Shown piece by piece: positions 1-8,621 of a stretch of 64,000 nt of DNA. Origin of the DNA: Micromonospora profundi (GTDB lineage: Bacteria; Actinomycetota; Actinomycetes; Mycobacteriales; Micromonosporaceae); assembly GCF_011927785.1 (NCBI RefSeq), contig NZ_JAATJK010000001.1, forward strand, positions 6,869,451-6,933,450, given 5' to 3'. The notes under the pieces were generated by a model. That model worked only from the letters and a program-made list of their open reading frames with translations. It was not told where the DNA came from and did not search any database. Numbering within the stretch: position 1 is the first letter of the stretch; every line of letters begins with the position of its first letter. The position numbers and the translations under genes are program-made.

Positions 1-1189
1 TCCCAAATGCCGATTCCGGCAGCTCCAGAATCTCCTCAGCCCCAAGAAACCCCCCACCGGGCTCCCCACCGGCCTCCCCGCCGCGGTGATCATGAGGTTG
101 GCGGGGGGTTCGATCTCCATCCGGCCCGTCAACCTCATGATCACCGGGCCGAGGGAGAGGGCGGGCGGCTAGGAGTAGGCGAGTCACTGTGGTGCGGGCG
201 CTGGTGACCGAGACCTGTTGGCCGACGATGGCGCGTACGGCCATCTCGAAGCCGTCTACCGACCGGGGGAGCCGGATGCCTGGCTCCGCCGCCACCACCG
301 GGGCCAGCGCCGGGTCCGCCGCCAGTGCGGCGTCCACTGCTGTCGGGTCCGCGTCCAGGTCGAGCAGCCGGCGGCAGCGGGCGACCGCCGGCGCCAGGTC
401 ACGCATGTCGGTCAGGCGCAGTGTCGCCGCCACGTACCCGTCCGCCGGGGTCAGCGCCACCTGGCCGGAGCCGTGCGGCAACCGCAAACCCCTGTGGTAC
501 GTCCCGTCGCGCACCTCGTCGACCCCAGGCAGCGCCCGTACCGCCAGGAAGTCCAGGAGTGCCCGGGCGTGCAACGGCGGTCGGTACGCCAGCCGGAGTG
601 TGATCGTTCCCGCCCCGGTCGCCAGCTCGGGCCGGCCCCGGGCCGTGCGCAGGCCCGAGGGTGCGCTCGCGTACACCTCTCGGATCGTGTCGTTGAACTG
701 CCGCACGCTGCCGAAGCCCGCGGCGAACGCGACCTCGGTCATTCCCAGGTCGGTCGTCTCGATCAGGATCCGGGCGGTCTGCGCCCGCTGCGCCCGGGCC
801 AGCGCGAGCGGCCCGGCGCCCATCTCGGCGCGCAGCATCCGGTGCAGGTGCCGCTCGGTGTAGCCGAGACGGACGGCCAAGCCCGGTACGCCGTCGCGAT
901 CCACGACCCCGTCGGCGATCAGCCGCATCGCCCTACCGACCACGTCGGCGCGGACGTCCCACTCGGGGGAGCCGGGCGCGGCGTCGGGTCGGCAGCGGCG
1001 GCAGGCGCGCAGCCCGGCACCCTGCGCCGCCGCTGCGGACGGGAAGAAACGGACGTTCTGTCGCTTGGGTGTGGTCGCCGGACAGGACGGCCGGCAGTAG
1101 ATGCCGGTGGACGTCACGCCGGTATAGAACCAGCCGTCGAACCGCTGGTCACGGCTGTCCACGGCCCGGTAGCACCGCTCGAAGTCCAT
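1..1189 (-). CDS. alkA: Ada/AlkA-type methylation repair protein (C-terminus beyond left edge)
   Basis: The N-terminal 396 residues are visible and the frame is open to the window edge. Residues 1-75 form an Ada zinc domain with Cys32, Cys36, Cys63 and Cys66, the exact 4/27/3 spacing of E. coli Ada; Cys32 would accept methyl groups from phosphotriesters. An AraC-type helix-turn-helix follows (about 80-170), then an AlkA N-terminal domain and the start of the HhH-GPD glycosylase fold (AIVGQQVS). The catalytic Asp lies outside the window. The family senses alkylation and excises 3-methyladenine. The start is an ATG just before the Ada domain; no strong Shine-Dalgarno sequence is seen. Oddity: a 61-bp palindromic element is read in frame after the ARTTVTRLL helix, adding a Gly/Asp/His/Pro-rich loop. 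Confidence 0.9.
   Translation of the reverse strand, partial: MDFERCYRAVDSRDQRFDGWFYTGVTSTGIYCRPSCPATTPKRQNVRFFPSAAAAQGAGLRACRRCRPDAAPGSPEWDVRADVVGRAMRLIADGVVDRDGVPGLAVRLGYTERHLHRMLRAEMGAGPLALARAQRAQTARILIETTDLGMTEVAFAAGFGSVRQFNDTIREVYASAPSGLRTARGRPELATGAGTITLRLAYRPPLHARALLDFLAVRALPGVDEVRDGTYHRGLRLPHGSGQVALTPADGYVAATLRLTDMRDLAPAVARCRRLLDLDADPTAVDAALAADPALAPVVAAEPGIRLPRSVDGFEMAVRAIVGQQVSVTSARTTVTRLLLAARPLPRPGDHEVDGPDGDRTPRQPHDHRGGEAGGEPGGGFLGAEEILELPESAFG
85..145. repeat. Palindromic element (family A) inside the AlkA coding region
   Basis: Perfect 16-bp inverted arms, GGTGATCATGAGGTTG at 85-100 and its complement at 130-145, flank a 29-bp loop. The core GATCATGAGGTTG recurs in an intergenic element at 51672-51732 and, with AAG for ATG, at 49889-49943. 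Here it stays in frame within the glycosylase. Confidence 0.8.
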
Positions 1190-1285
1190 CTCCACGCCAC
1201 CGATGATGCCCCTCCCGGGTGGGCATCGGCTGGCGGGAATCGGACCTGGCTGTGGACCCGGGAGCAGCGCCGTCGACGAAGCGGT

Positions 1286-1327
1286 CCGGCCGGTCAGGCC
1301 CGAGCGGTACTCGGACTGACCGGCCGG
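1286..1327 (-). terminator. Long hairpin downstream of the sigma/anti-sigma pair
   Basis: Arms CCGGCCGGTCAG (1286-1297) and CTGACCGGCCGG (1316-1327) are perfect complements, with an inner 5-bp stem (CCGAG/CTCGG). It starts 8 bases beyond the stop of the minus-strand gene. There is no clear T-tract, as is usual for actinobacterial terminators. Confidence 0.55.
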
Positions 1328-1334
1328 AAGCAGC

Positions 1335-1823
1335 TCAGCGGGCTGGCTGCCCGGGCGCGTTCGCACTGGCGGTCGGAACTCCCTGCGGCGGAGGTCCCGC
1401 CGGGCGGCCCGGCGCGCCGGGCGGGCTGTCGGGCGGTCCCGCCGGGCTGTCGGGCGGTGGTGGGGCCGGCGCGTCGGTCGGTCGACCCGAACTGGGTACG
1501 CCGGGCGCGGCGGGAACGTCAGTTGGTTTCGCGGTTGGATGAGCCGGCACGCCGGGCGGCCCGGGCGCGGTGGGCGGCTCGGCAGCCGGGCCGACCGGGC
1601 TGGGCGCGGCGGGTCGGGGCTGCTCCGAGCCGGTAGCGGCGAGGGCGATGGGTGCCGCGATCAGGATGGCGGCCACGGTGCCCACCGCCCCCATCGTCAC
1701 AGTGGCGCGACGCTGCCTGCGTACCCGCCGTTCCGCTCGGCTCAACTGGTCATGCACGATCGGTGCCTCCTCGGCCAGGTCGGTGAGGGTGGAGCGGATG
1801 AGGTGCTCGAAGGGATCGGTCAT
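1335..1823 (-). CDS. Membrane partner of the ECF sigma factor (putative anti-sigma-like protein)
   Basis: 162 residues. A charged cytoplasmic N-terminus (about 1-43, ending RRVRRQRR) precedes one membrane segment (about 44-65, VGTVAAILIAAPIALAA). The remaining hundred residues are a Pro/Ala/Gly/Ser/Thr-rich exported tail without a folded domain. The ATG overlaps the sigma-factor stop as ATGA, so the two are translationally coupled, which suggests the N-terminus restrains the sigma factor. No zinc anti-sigma motif (HxxxCxxC) is present, so the role is inferred from position. The Pro-rich tail looks like a wall-spanning spacer. Confidence 0.65.
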   Translation of the reverse strand: MTDPFEHLIRSTLTDLAEEAPIVHDQLSRAERRVRRQRRATVTMGAVGTVAAILIAAPIALAATGSEQPRPAAPSPVGPAAEPPTAPGPPGVPAHPTAKPTDVPAAPGVPSSGRPTDAPAPPPPDSPAGPPDSPPGAPGRPAGPPPQGVPTASANAPGQPAR

Positions 1824-2335
1824 CGCCGTACCTCCAGCAGTTCGATCTCCGGCAGCAACTCCCGCAGCCGGGTGACCGCCCGGTGGGTACGGCTGCGCAC
1901 GGTGCCCACCGAGCAGCCGAGCAGTTCGGCGACCCGGGCCTCGGGCAGGTCCTCGTAGTAGCGCAGCACCACCACCGCCCGTTGGGCCGGCGGTAGGTGC
2001 CGCAGCGCGGCGCGCATCGCCAACCGCACGTCCGACCCACCGCTCGGGTCGGCGCCGACCGGCTCGTCCGCCGGGTTGAGCGGCGTCTCCCGCCACCGAC
2101 GCAGACGTCGCCACCAGCTGATCTGCTGGCGGTACATCACCACGCGCAGGTACCCCTCGGGGTCGGTGTGGCGGATGGTTCCCCATCTCGGGATGGCTCG
2201 CGCGAGCGCCGACTGCAGGAGGTCCTCGGCTGCGGTTCGGTCCCCGGTCAACAGGTACGCGACCCGCATCAGCGCCGGAGTCCGGCTGCTGACGAACTCG
2301 GCCAGCCGGAGTCGTTCGTCCTCGTCCACAACCAC
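1820..2335 (-). CDS. SigE-family ECF RNA polymerase sigma factor
   Basis: 171 residues. Region 2 covers about 10-75 (ALMRVAYLLTGDRTAAEDLLQ, then DPEGYLRVVMYR) and region 4 about 105-160, with the helix-turn-helix EARVAELLGCSVGTVRSRTHR. This is the SigE-family pattern common in Streptomyces and Micromonosporaceae. Two GTG codons are possible starts; the one at 2335 directly abuts the AAAGGGGG ribosome-binding site, so the GTG two codons later (2329) is better spaced. Cotranscribed with the membrane partner downstream. The stimulus cannot be read from sequence. Confidence 0.88.
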   Translation of the reverse strand: MVVDEDERLRLAEFVSSRTPALMRVAYLLTGDRTAAEDLLQSALARAIPRWGTIRHTDPEGYLRVVMYRQQISWWRRLRRWRETPLNPADEPVGADPSGGSDVRLAMRAALRHLPPAQRAVVVLRYYEDLPEARVAELLGCSVGTVRSRTHRAVTRLRELLPEIELLEVRR

Positions 2336-2464
2336 CCCCTTTCGTTGTCACCTCTACAGACGCCCCAGCTCTTCGCCGCTATCCACGTTCGACGGAGTCG
2401 TCCGTCCGAAAGTGTCGGTCGTGGCGGGTAACGTCCGGCCACCAACTCAAGAAGGGGTACGGCG

Positions 2465-2971
2465 ATGGCGAGCGTGGCGGATCGGGCGGCGGCGTCGACA
2501 CCTGGCGCTTTCCCGCCGCTGCCCCGGGCCGTCGTGCAGTCCTTCTACCGCCGGATGCGGGCCGTCGCGCCGGCCGCCGTCGGCGCCATCGAGCGGGACC
2601 GGGCCGCCGACCCCGAGCAGGCGTTCGCCGACACTGCTTGCGGCCGGCTGGTGCGGTCGCTCGACGACGCGGGCCTACGCGCACTCGGCATGTGGACGCA
2701 CCACTGGTGCATGCGGTTCTACGACGACGACACCCGGCCCGGCCGGCGGCTGGTCCGCGAGATCGCCGCCCGACCCGGGCTGGGCTGGACGGCCGACGAG
2801 GTGCGCTGGATGCTGCGCGAGTCGGTGTGGGCCGGGCCGGCAGCCCCCGAGCGGTTCACGCTGCCCCGCGCCGCCGCCGCGCACCTGCCCCCGACCGACC
2901 GGCCGCTCGACGAGTTGCCGCCGGGGCACTGGCCCGAGGGTGTGGTGCCCCGCCAGCGGCGGCCGAGCTGA
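2465..2971 (+). CDS. Conserved hypothetical protein
   Basis: 168 residues, not recognised as a named family. The protein is soluble, Arg/Ala/Pro-rich, with a Trp-rich centre (MWTHHWCMRFYDDD, then WTADEVRWMLRES) and no signal peptide or membrane segment. The start is supported by AAGAAGGGG about 10 bases upstream of the ATG. It stands alone between the divergent sigma operon and pepE. Confidence 0.6.
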   Translation: MASVADRAAASTPGAFPPLPRAVVQSFYRRMRAVAPAAVGAIERDRAADPEQAFADTACGRLVRSLDDAGLRALGMWTHHWCMRFYDDDTRPGRRLVREIAARPGLGWTADEVRWMLRESVWAGPAAPERFTLPRAAAAHLPPTDRPLDELPPGHWPEGVVPRQRRPS

Positions 2972-3008
2972 CGCCGCACCAGCTCATCGCGCGCCCGCGT
3001 GCCGGGAT

Positions 3009-3053
3009 CGGCCGCTGTGCGGGTGCGCCCCGGCCGCTGTGTGGGTGCGCGCC
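3009..3053. repeat. Short direct repeat upstream of pepE
   Basis: Two adjacent copies of about 22 bases (CGGCCGCTGTGYGGGTGCGC core) differ at one internal position. They lie between the stop of the preceding gene and the peptidase start. No function is evident. Confidence 0.6.
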
Positions 3054-3111
3054 CGGCCCGTCGCGGGCTGGGGCAGGATGGACACGGCACCGCATCAACG
3101 GAAGGACGCCC

Positions 3112-3846
3112 ATGCCCGCCAGCGCACCGACAATCCTCGCCACGAGCATGGGTTTCAGCCGGGGAGACCGCGGTCCGATGGATCTGCGTCCCGGCCCGGT
3201 CTTCGAGTTGGCCGCCGAGCTGGCCGAGGCCGGCCCGCAGCCACGGATCTGCTACCTCGGGCAGGCCGTCGGTGACCAGCCCACATCGCTGGCCGCCATC
3301 TACGGCGCGTTCGCCGACACCCGGTTCCGGCCGTCGCACCTCGCGCTGTTCCCGATGCCGAACGTCGACGACGTCCGCGCCCACCTGCTCGCCCAGGACG
3401 TGATCTGGGTCGGTGGTGGCAGTGTCGCCAACCTGGTGGCGGTGTGGCGGGTGCACGGCCTCGGCGAGATCCTGCACGAGTGCTGGCAGGCCGGCGTGGT
3501 GCTGGGCGGCGTGTCCGCCGGCTCGATCTGCTGGCATGTGGGCGGCGCCACCGACAGCTTCGGGCTGCGGCTGCGCGGCTTCACCGACGGGCTGGGCTGG
3601 CTCCCGTACGGCAACGGGGTGCACTACGACAGCGAGGCCCAGCGGCGACCGTTGATGCACGAGCTGGTCGGCAACGGGACGCTGCCGACCAGCCACTGCA
3701 CGGATGACGGCGTCGGCCTGGTCTACCGGGGGACCGAGCTGGTTGAGGCGGTCGCCGAGCGCGAGGGCGTCTCCGCGTACGAGGTGAGCCGCTCGACGGA
3801 CGGCAGCGTTCAGGAGACGGTCATCGCCCCACGCCTGATCGGCTGA
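3112..3846 (+). CDS. pepE: Peptidase E (family S51)
   Basis: 244 residues, close to the family norm. S51 enzymes have a class I glutamine-amidotransferase-like fold and cleave Asp-Xaa dipeptides in the cytoplasm. The nucleophile elbow is GGVSAGSICW with Ser135 as predicted nucleophile; WVGGGS (about 100-104) and the following helix fit the S51/cyanophycinase group. The open frame extends far upstream, but the ATG at 3112 has a GGAAGGA ribosome-binding site and begins at the conserved first strand (TILATSMGF). Cyanophycinase is less likely because no cyanophycin genes are nearby. Confidence 0.82.
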   Translation: MPASAPTILATSMGFSRGDRGPMDLRPGPVFELAAELAEAGPQPRICYLGQAVGDQPTSLAAIYGAFADTRFRPSHLALFPMPNVDDVRAHLLAQDVIWVGGGSVANLVAVWRVHGLGEILHECWQAGVVLGGVSAGSICWHVGGATDSFGLRLRGFTDGLGWLPYGNGVHYDSEAQRRPLMHELVGNGTLPTSHCTDDGVGLVYRGTELVEAVAEREGVSAYEVSRSTDGSVQETVIAPRLIG

Positions 3847-3869
3847 CAGCCCGTCGATCATGATCGTTG

Positions 3870-3885
3870 GGCCGTCCTAACGGCC
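3870..3885 (+). terminator. Small hairpin after pepE
   Basis: GGCCGT, loop CCTA, ACGGCC form a 6-bp perfect stem 24 bases after the pepE stop. It is short and lacks a T-tract. Confidence 0.3.
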
Positions 3886-3924
3886 GAATCGGAGCCGGCT
3901 GGACCCGCCCGGTCGGCACCGGCG

Positions 3925-3930
3925 TAAGCT
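3925..3930 (+). promoter_or_regulatory. -10 element (TAAGCT) for leaderless ychF
   Basis: TAAGCT fits the actinobacterial TANNNT -10 box and ends 8 bases before the GTG start of ychF. No Shine-Dalgarno sequence lies between, so transcription probably starts at or next to the start codon. Confidence 0.45.
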
Positions 3931-3938
3931 GGCTCGTC

Positions 3939-5024
<1,086 letters not shown>

Positions 5025-5052
5025 TTTCGGTCCAACGTCTGCTGCCTGAACC

Positions 5053-5080
5053 GACCGCATGACGCTAGGCGTCATCGGTC
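5053..5080 (+). terminator. Terminator hairpin after ychF
   Basis: ATGACGC, loop TAG, GCGTCAT form a perfect 7-bp stem, extended by GACCG/CGGTC across a one-base bulge. It lies about 30 bases beyond the ychF stop. Confidence 0.6.
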
Positions 5081-5206
5081 CGGGGCGCTCGTCCTCTTAT
5101 CCGTGTCGTAATCGTATTCATCGACAAGCTGTCGAATGAAGGTTGCGAAGTCGGAAGCGAGAACAGTGATCCGGTAGTCCCACCTCTGGTCCACATGCAC
5201 GATGAC
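5072..5206 (-). pseudogene. Remnant of a SUKH/SMI1-like protein C-terminus
   Basis: The last 45 residues of a minus-strand frame ([29 protein letters not shown]) resemble the closing strands and helix of SMI1/KNR4 (SUKH) proteins, many of which are immunity proteins. Upstream the frame becomes Cys/Arg-rich and loses any similarity I recognise. No plausible start with a ribosome-binding site precedes it, so it reads as a truncated remnant. The family call rests on a short segment. Confidence 0.4.
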
Positions 5207-5433
5207 TCGTCCCGCCTGCCATCGACCCGAGCAGGCTGCCGCCCGACCCGCCAGCGTCCGAACCTGTGTAAAGATCCGTTCGACGTGACGGGCCGGGCGG
5301 CGGCACTCCCCAGGAGGGCGGGCCGACGGCAGACAGTGATGGCAGGTTGCCGATTGCGTGGTGCCCACGGCGACCTCAATTGCCTTCGCGTTGCGTCGCT
5401 CGATCCCCTGTCGCGCCCCCTCGGGGCATCCAA

Positions 5434-6489
5434 TCAGGACTGGTGTGCTCGACGACGCCGGGAGAGGAAGAACATGAGCCCACCCAGGGCGACCATGACG
5501 CTTCCCATGCCCGTTATGGCCGGGACCAGGCTACTACCGGTTACTGGCAGGATTCCGGAGTTGTTGCCGGGACTGCCTGGGGCGCCGGGACTGCCTGGGG
5601 CGCCGGGAGCGCCTGGGGCGCCGGGAGCGCCGGGAGCGCCGGGACTGCCTGGGGCGCCGGGACTGCCTGGGGCGCCGGGACTTCCTGGCGCACCGGGACT
5701 ACCGGGTGGGCCAGTCGGGCCGGGTGGGCCAGTCGGGCCGGGCGGGCCAGTCGGGCCGGCGCACAAGGGCGCGGTGATGACGTTGGTGTCGAGGGTGACG
5801 GCGGCGGTTCGAGCCAGCGCGCGGCCTTGGAGAGTCGCGCCCGTGGCCATCGTGATCGACGCCTGAGCCATGATGGTGCCGACGAAGGTGGTTTCTGTGC
5901 CGATCGTCGCCGAGCTGCCGATCTTCCAGAACACGTTGCAGGGCGAAGCGCCATTGATGAGGACGACACTGCTGTTTGACGCCGTTGTCAGCGCGGAGTC
6001 GACCTGGAAGATGAACACGGCCTGGGGGTCGCCTTGGGCGTTGAGCGTCAACGGCCCGGTCAGCTGCGCTGCCCCGATCCGGTAGACCCCGGGGTTGAGG
6101 GTGTTGCCGCCGAGTTCTGCCGGAAGGTTGGTGAACGGCGTCCGGCCGGCGGCGTCATTGAAGGCCGTCGTCAGGTCGCTCTGAGCTTGTAGAGCCACCG
6201 CGTCGCCGAGGTGGATCTCGCCGCCGATGGTTGCCGTCTCGAAGCCCGACGCAGTGTTTCCCGGGTATCGCCCGAGGTTCTGGGCCAAGAAGCTTGGGCC
6301 GGTGTTGGTGGGCTCGGCCCCGGCGAGTACGGAGAAGTTGCCGGCCGTTCCCAGGCCTACCTGTGCTTCCTGGGCGTTGGCGGCGGTCCCGTTGAGGAGC
6401 AGCAAGGTGGCGGCCACGGCGGCAGCCGCGGAAGCCGCGAGCGTCGGCAGGGCTGCCCGCCGAAGACGATGAATGGGTTTAACTTTCAC
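5434..6489 (-). CDS. Sortase-anchored surface protein: DUF3494 (ice-binding-like) plus collagen-like repeats
   Basis: 351 residues. The order is: signal peptide (about 1-40, Arg-rich then Ala-rich, ending NGTAANAQ); a DUF3494 domain (about 45-235; [45 protein letters not shown]), a beta-helix first known in ice-binding proteins but widespread as an adhesive surface domain; uninterrupted Gly-X-Y triplets (about 244-307); the sortase signal LPVTG (314-318); a membrane segment; and a basic tail. The GTG at 6489 is chosen because GGGAGGG precedes it and a typical signal peptide follows. Probably wall-anchored, with the collagen part as a stalk. Ice binding itself is unproven. Confidence 0.85.
   Translation of the reverse strand: MKVKPIHRLRRAALPTLAASAAAAVAATLLLLNGTAANAQEAQVGLGTAGNFSVLAGAEPTNTGPSFLAQNLGRYPGNTASGFETATIGGEIHLGDAVALQAQSDLTTAFNDAAGRTPFTNLPAELGGNTLNPGVYRIGAAQLTGPLTLNAQGDPQAVFIFQVDSALTTASNSSVVLINGASPCNVFWKIGSSATIGTETTFVGTIMAQASITMATGATLQGRALARTAAVTLDTNVITAPLCAGPTGPPGPTGPPGPTGPPGSPGAPGSPGAPGSPGAPGSPGAPGAPGAPGAPGAPGSPGAPGSPGNNSGILPVTGSSLVPAITGMGSVMVALGGLMFFLSRRRRAHQS
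5567..5759 (-). repeat. Collagen-like Gly-X-Y coding repeat
   Basis: Tandem 9- and 18-base units encode GPT-GPP triplets and then GAP-GSP triplets in the surface protein. Near-identical units suggest expansion and contraction by slippage, so copy number may vary between strains. Confidence 0.85.
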
Positions 6490-6551
6490 AGAACACCCTC
6501 CCGTGGGGACTGCTCGCAGGAGACGTCTCGGGCGTCGCTTCCTGCTCAAAA

Positions 6552-6565
6552 CGGTATATACCGTG
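6552..6565. promoter_or_regulatory. Perfect 14-bp palindrome ACGGTATATACCGT
   Basis: It lies 63 bases upstream of the surface-protein start, in an unusually AT-rich patch. Size, symmetry and position fit a dimeric repressor operator, or an operator overlapping a TATA-like -10. The cognate regulator is unknown. Confidence 0.45.
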
Positions 6566-7054
6566 CGAAATCATGCGTTGACCACGACATCATCTTTTGG
6601 TCGCGGAAGTAGCGAAACGGACCAAACTGCTAAGGTTCCTCCCAGGGCCTGACTGGGGTCCCCGCCTACTGCGCTGCAAACACCTGCGCGAGCGGGTCAG
6701 CCGAGTCCACCCTGGACGCCCCAACCCGCCGCTGGGAGGGCTCTACGAGCCAAGTCGGTGGTCAACGGCTGCGGAGGCAGGGGAGTTGGCGAGGACGCCC
6801 AGGACCTGGCACCGTCTGCTCCGCCAGTCCGGGGCACACACCGGGGCACAAGACATCGCGAACGTCGGCAACTGGCCACTGACGATGGAAGCCCGAGACT
6901 CCGTGTGAGCAGGCGCCGAGCAACGTTTCCACTGGTGGCCGGACAGCGGCTATTAGTTCAGGTTCAACGTCTAGTGCCGGGCCGCTTCTCAGCCGGCCTC
7001 GACGCCCGGCTGAATCGCGTTGCCCGCCCGGTCGAGCGGCCCTACGGTCATCCG
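6566..7054. other. Gap without a supportable gene
   Basis: About 490 bases between the palindrome and the GNAT gene. Open frames here have poor codon structure and no ribosome-binding sites, and none resembles a family I recognise. The first part may hold the surface-protein promoter. Confidence 0.5.
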
Positions 7055-7057
7055 GTG

Positions 7058-7567
7058 ATGATCCGTGACGCCGAGGACGCCGACTGGCCTGCGATCTACC
7101 CCTTCTTCATCGAGATCGTCGCAGCGGGGCACTCGTACGCCTACCCGGAGGATCTCACTCTGGACCAGGCTCGTGGGCTGTGGATGGAAGCTCCGCCGGG
7201 GCGTACCGTCGTCGCGGTTGATGGTTCGACAGTGCTCGGCAGCGCCAAGATGGGCCCCAACCGGCCCGGCCGTGGTGCCCACGTCGCGACCGCCAGTTTC
7301 ATTGTCGATCCGGCGCACGGGGGCCGTGGTGTCGGTCGGCACCTGGGCGAGCACGTCGTCGACTGGGCGCGGCGCAGCGGATACCGCAGCATCCAGTTCA
7401 ACGCTGTGGTCGAGACCAACGAGGTGGCCGTGCGACTGTGGCGGTCGCTGGGCTTCGAGGTGCTCGCCACCGTCCCCGAAGCGTTCGATCATCCAGAGCA
7501 CGGCCTGGTGGGGCTGCATGTGATGTTCCTGGACCTGGCCGGCCCCGTCGCGCCCGCGGAGTCGTGA
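7058..7567 (+). CDS. GNAT family N-acetyltransferase
   Basis: 169 residues, one GNAT domain of the phosphinothricin-acetyltransferase type. The N-terminus DWPAIYPFFIEIV and the YAYPEDLT segment fit, and the acetyl-CoA loop is VDPAHGGRGVGRHLGEHVV followed by ETNEVAVRLWRSLGF. It would transfer acetyl from acetyl-CoA to an amine; the substrate is unknown. The ATG at 7058 follows an adjacent GTG (7055), and either could be used. Confidence 0.85.
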   Translation: MIRDAEDADWPAIYPFFIEIVAAGHSYAYPEDLTLDQARGLWMEAPPGRTVVAVDGSTVLGSAKMGPNRPGRGAHVATASFIVDPAHGGRGVGRHLGEHVVDWARRSGYRSIQFNAVVETNEVAVRLWRSLGFEVLATVPEAFDHPEHGLVGLHVMFLDLAGPVAPAES

Positions 7568-7587
7568 CGTCCGGCCGGATCCCGGAC

Positions 7588-7619
7588 GCCCGTGTGCCTG
7601 CGACAGCACGCACACGGGC
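7588..7619. terminator. Bidirectional hairpin between convergent genes
   Basis: GCCCGTGTG at 7588-7596 pairs perfectly with CACACGGGC at 7611-7619. It sits between the plus-strand acetyltransferase and the minus-strand AraC regulator and can serve both. Confidence 0.5.
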
Positions 7620-7652
7620 CGGGATGCCGTCCGGATGGCCCTGCCGATCCGA

Positions 7653-8522
7653 TCAGGTCGGTTCGACAGGTAGCCACAGCTCGCAGGTCGCGGTGCTGAA
7701 GTCGTCCGCACGCTCCACTATCGAAACGATCGACGGGCCGGGCCGCAGGCGCCACGGGTTGGACGGGAACCACTCGGTGGCGGTCGCGGCCCAGGTGCTC
7801 TGGAGCGTCTGCGGGTAGGGCCCAGCGCTGCGGAAGACCGCCCACCTGCCGGCCGGCACCTCGATGGCGTCGAGGTCGTCGGGGACCGGCGTGTCCTGAG
7901 ACACCGCGACCCCGTGCAGGTACGTCAGTTCGCTGCCCTCGGCGGCGTCGGGCTCGACGTTGTCGCTCACCTGTAGCAGCCCCGCCGGGTCGGTGTCGCT
8001 GAGGGCCTTCAACCGGAGATGCGCCTCCATCGGCAGGCCGGAGATGTGCTGCTGGATGTGCGGATTGACGCCCTCGTGGATGAGCGGGACCCGGGTCGCG
8101 TGTCCGGCGAGCCGGAACGCGGGGCGGTCCACGATACGAGTGTCCATGGGGATGCTCCCTTCGACTGTCAGGCGGAACCTGAGCTGCGGTTGTGTGCGAA
8201 GGGGGCCTCCGTCGCGGCGGACGTCACCGGGGCCGGCGCCATGGACGGCCCGGAACGCCCGGCCGAACGCCTCGGTCGAGCCGTACCCGTGCCGGACGGC
8301 GATGCTCAGCAGATCGCCGTCCCCCCGTACGACGTCGGCTGCGGCCACTGTCATGCGGCGTCGGCGTACGTACTCCGACAGCGGCATGCCAGCCAATGAC
8401 GAGAACATCCGGCGCAGGTGGTATTCGGTAGTGCCGAGCGACCTGGCCAGTTCGTTGACGTCGACGTCCTCGGTGAGGTGCTTCTCGACCAGATCGACAA
8501 GTCGGTTGAGTGCCGCGATCAC
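7653..8522 (-). CDS. AraC-family regulator with GyrI-like effector domain
   Basis: 289 residues. The N-terminal AraC module has two helix-turn-helices (DVNELARSLGTTEYHLRRMF and LLSIAVRHGYGSTEAFGRAF). The C-terminal half (about 125-289) is a GyrI/SOUL-type ligand-binding domain (DRPAFRLAGHATRVPL, VPAGRWAVFRSAGPYP, CELWLPV), the Rob/BmrR layout for sensing small hydrophobic or cationic compounds. The GTG at 8522 is chosen because AAGGGAGGT lies 5 bases upstream; an in-frame ATG at 8540 would put that site inside the gene. Confidence 0.88.
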   Translation of the reverse strand: MIAALNRLVDLVEKHLTEDVDVNELARSLGTTEYHLRRMFSSLAGMPLSEYVRRRRMTVAAADVVRGDGDLLSIAVRHGYGSTEAFGRAFRAVHGAGPGDVRRDGGPLRTQPQLRFRLTVEGSIPMDTRIVDRPAFRLAGHATRVPLIHEGVNPHIQQHISGLPMEAHLRLKALSDTDPAGLLQVSDNVEPDAAEGSELTYLHGVAVSQDTPVPDDLDAIEVPAGRWAVFRSAGPYPQTLQSTWAATATEWFPSNPWRLRPGPSIVSIVERADDFSTATCELWLPVEPT

Positions 8523-8621
8523 GAGACCTCCCTTCGCCATCGAGCTTGGCTGAACGGACCCCGGCCCCGCCCGACCGTAGAGGCCCGATCCGATCAGGTG
8601 CCCGTGGTGGCCAGTGAGCGG

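Noticed and set aside
218..1636. 472-codon plus-strand frame at the left edge
   Set aside because: Shadow of the minus-strand Ada/AlkA gene, whose zinc-Cys spacing and AraC helices prove the coding strand.
6597..6908. 103-codon frame upstream of the GNAT gene, considered as an integrase remnant
   Set aside because: No Arg/His/Tyr recombinase motifs; similarity was too weak.
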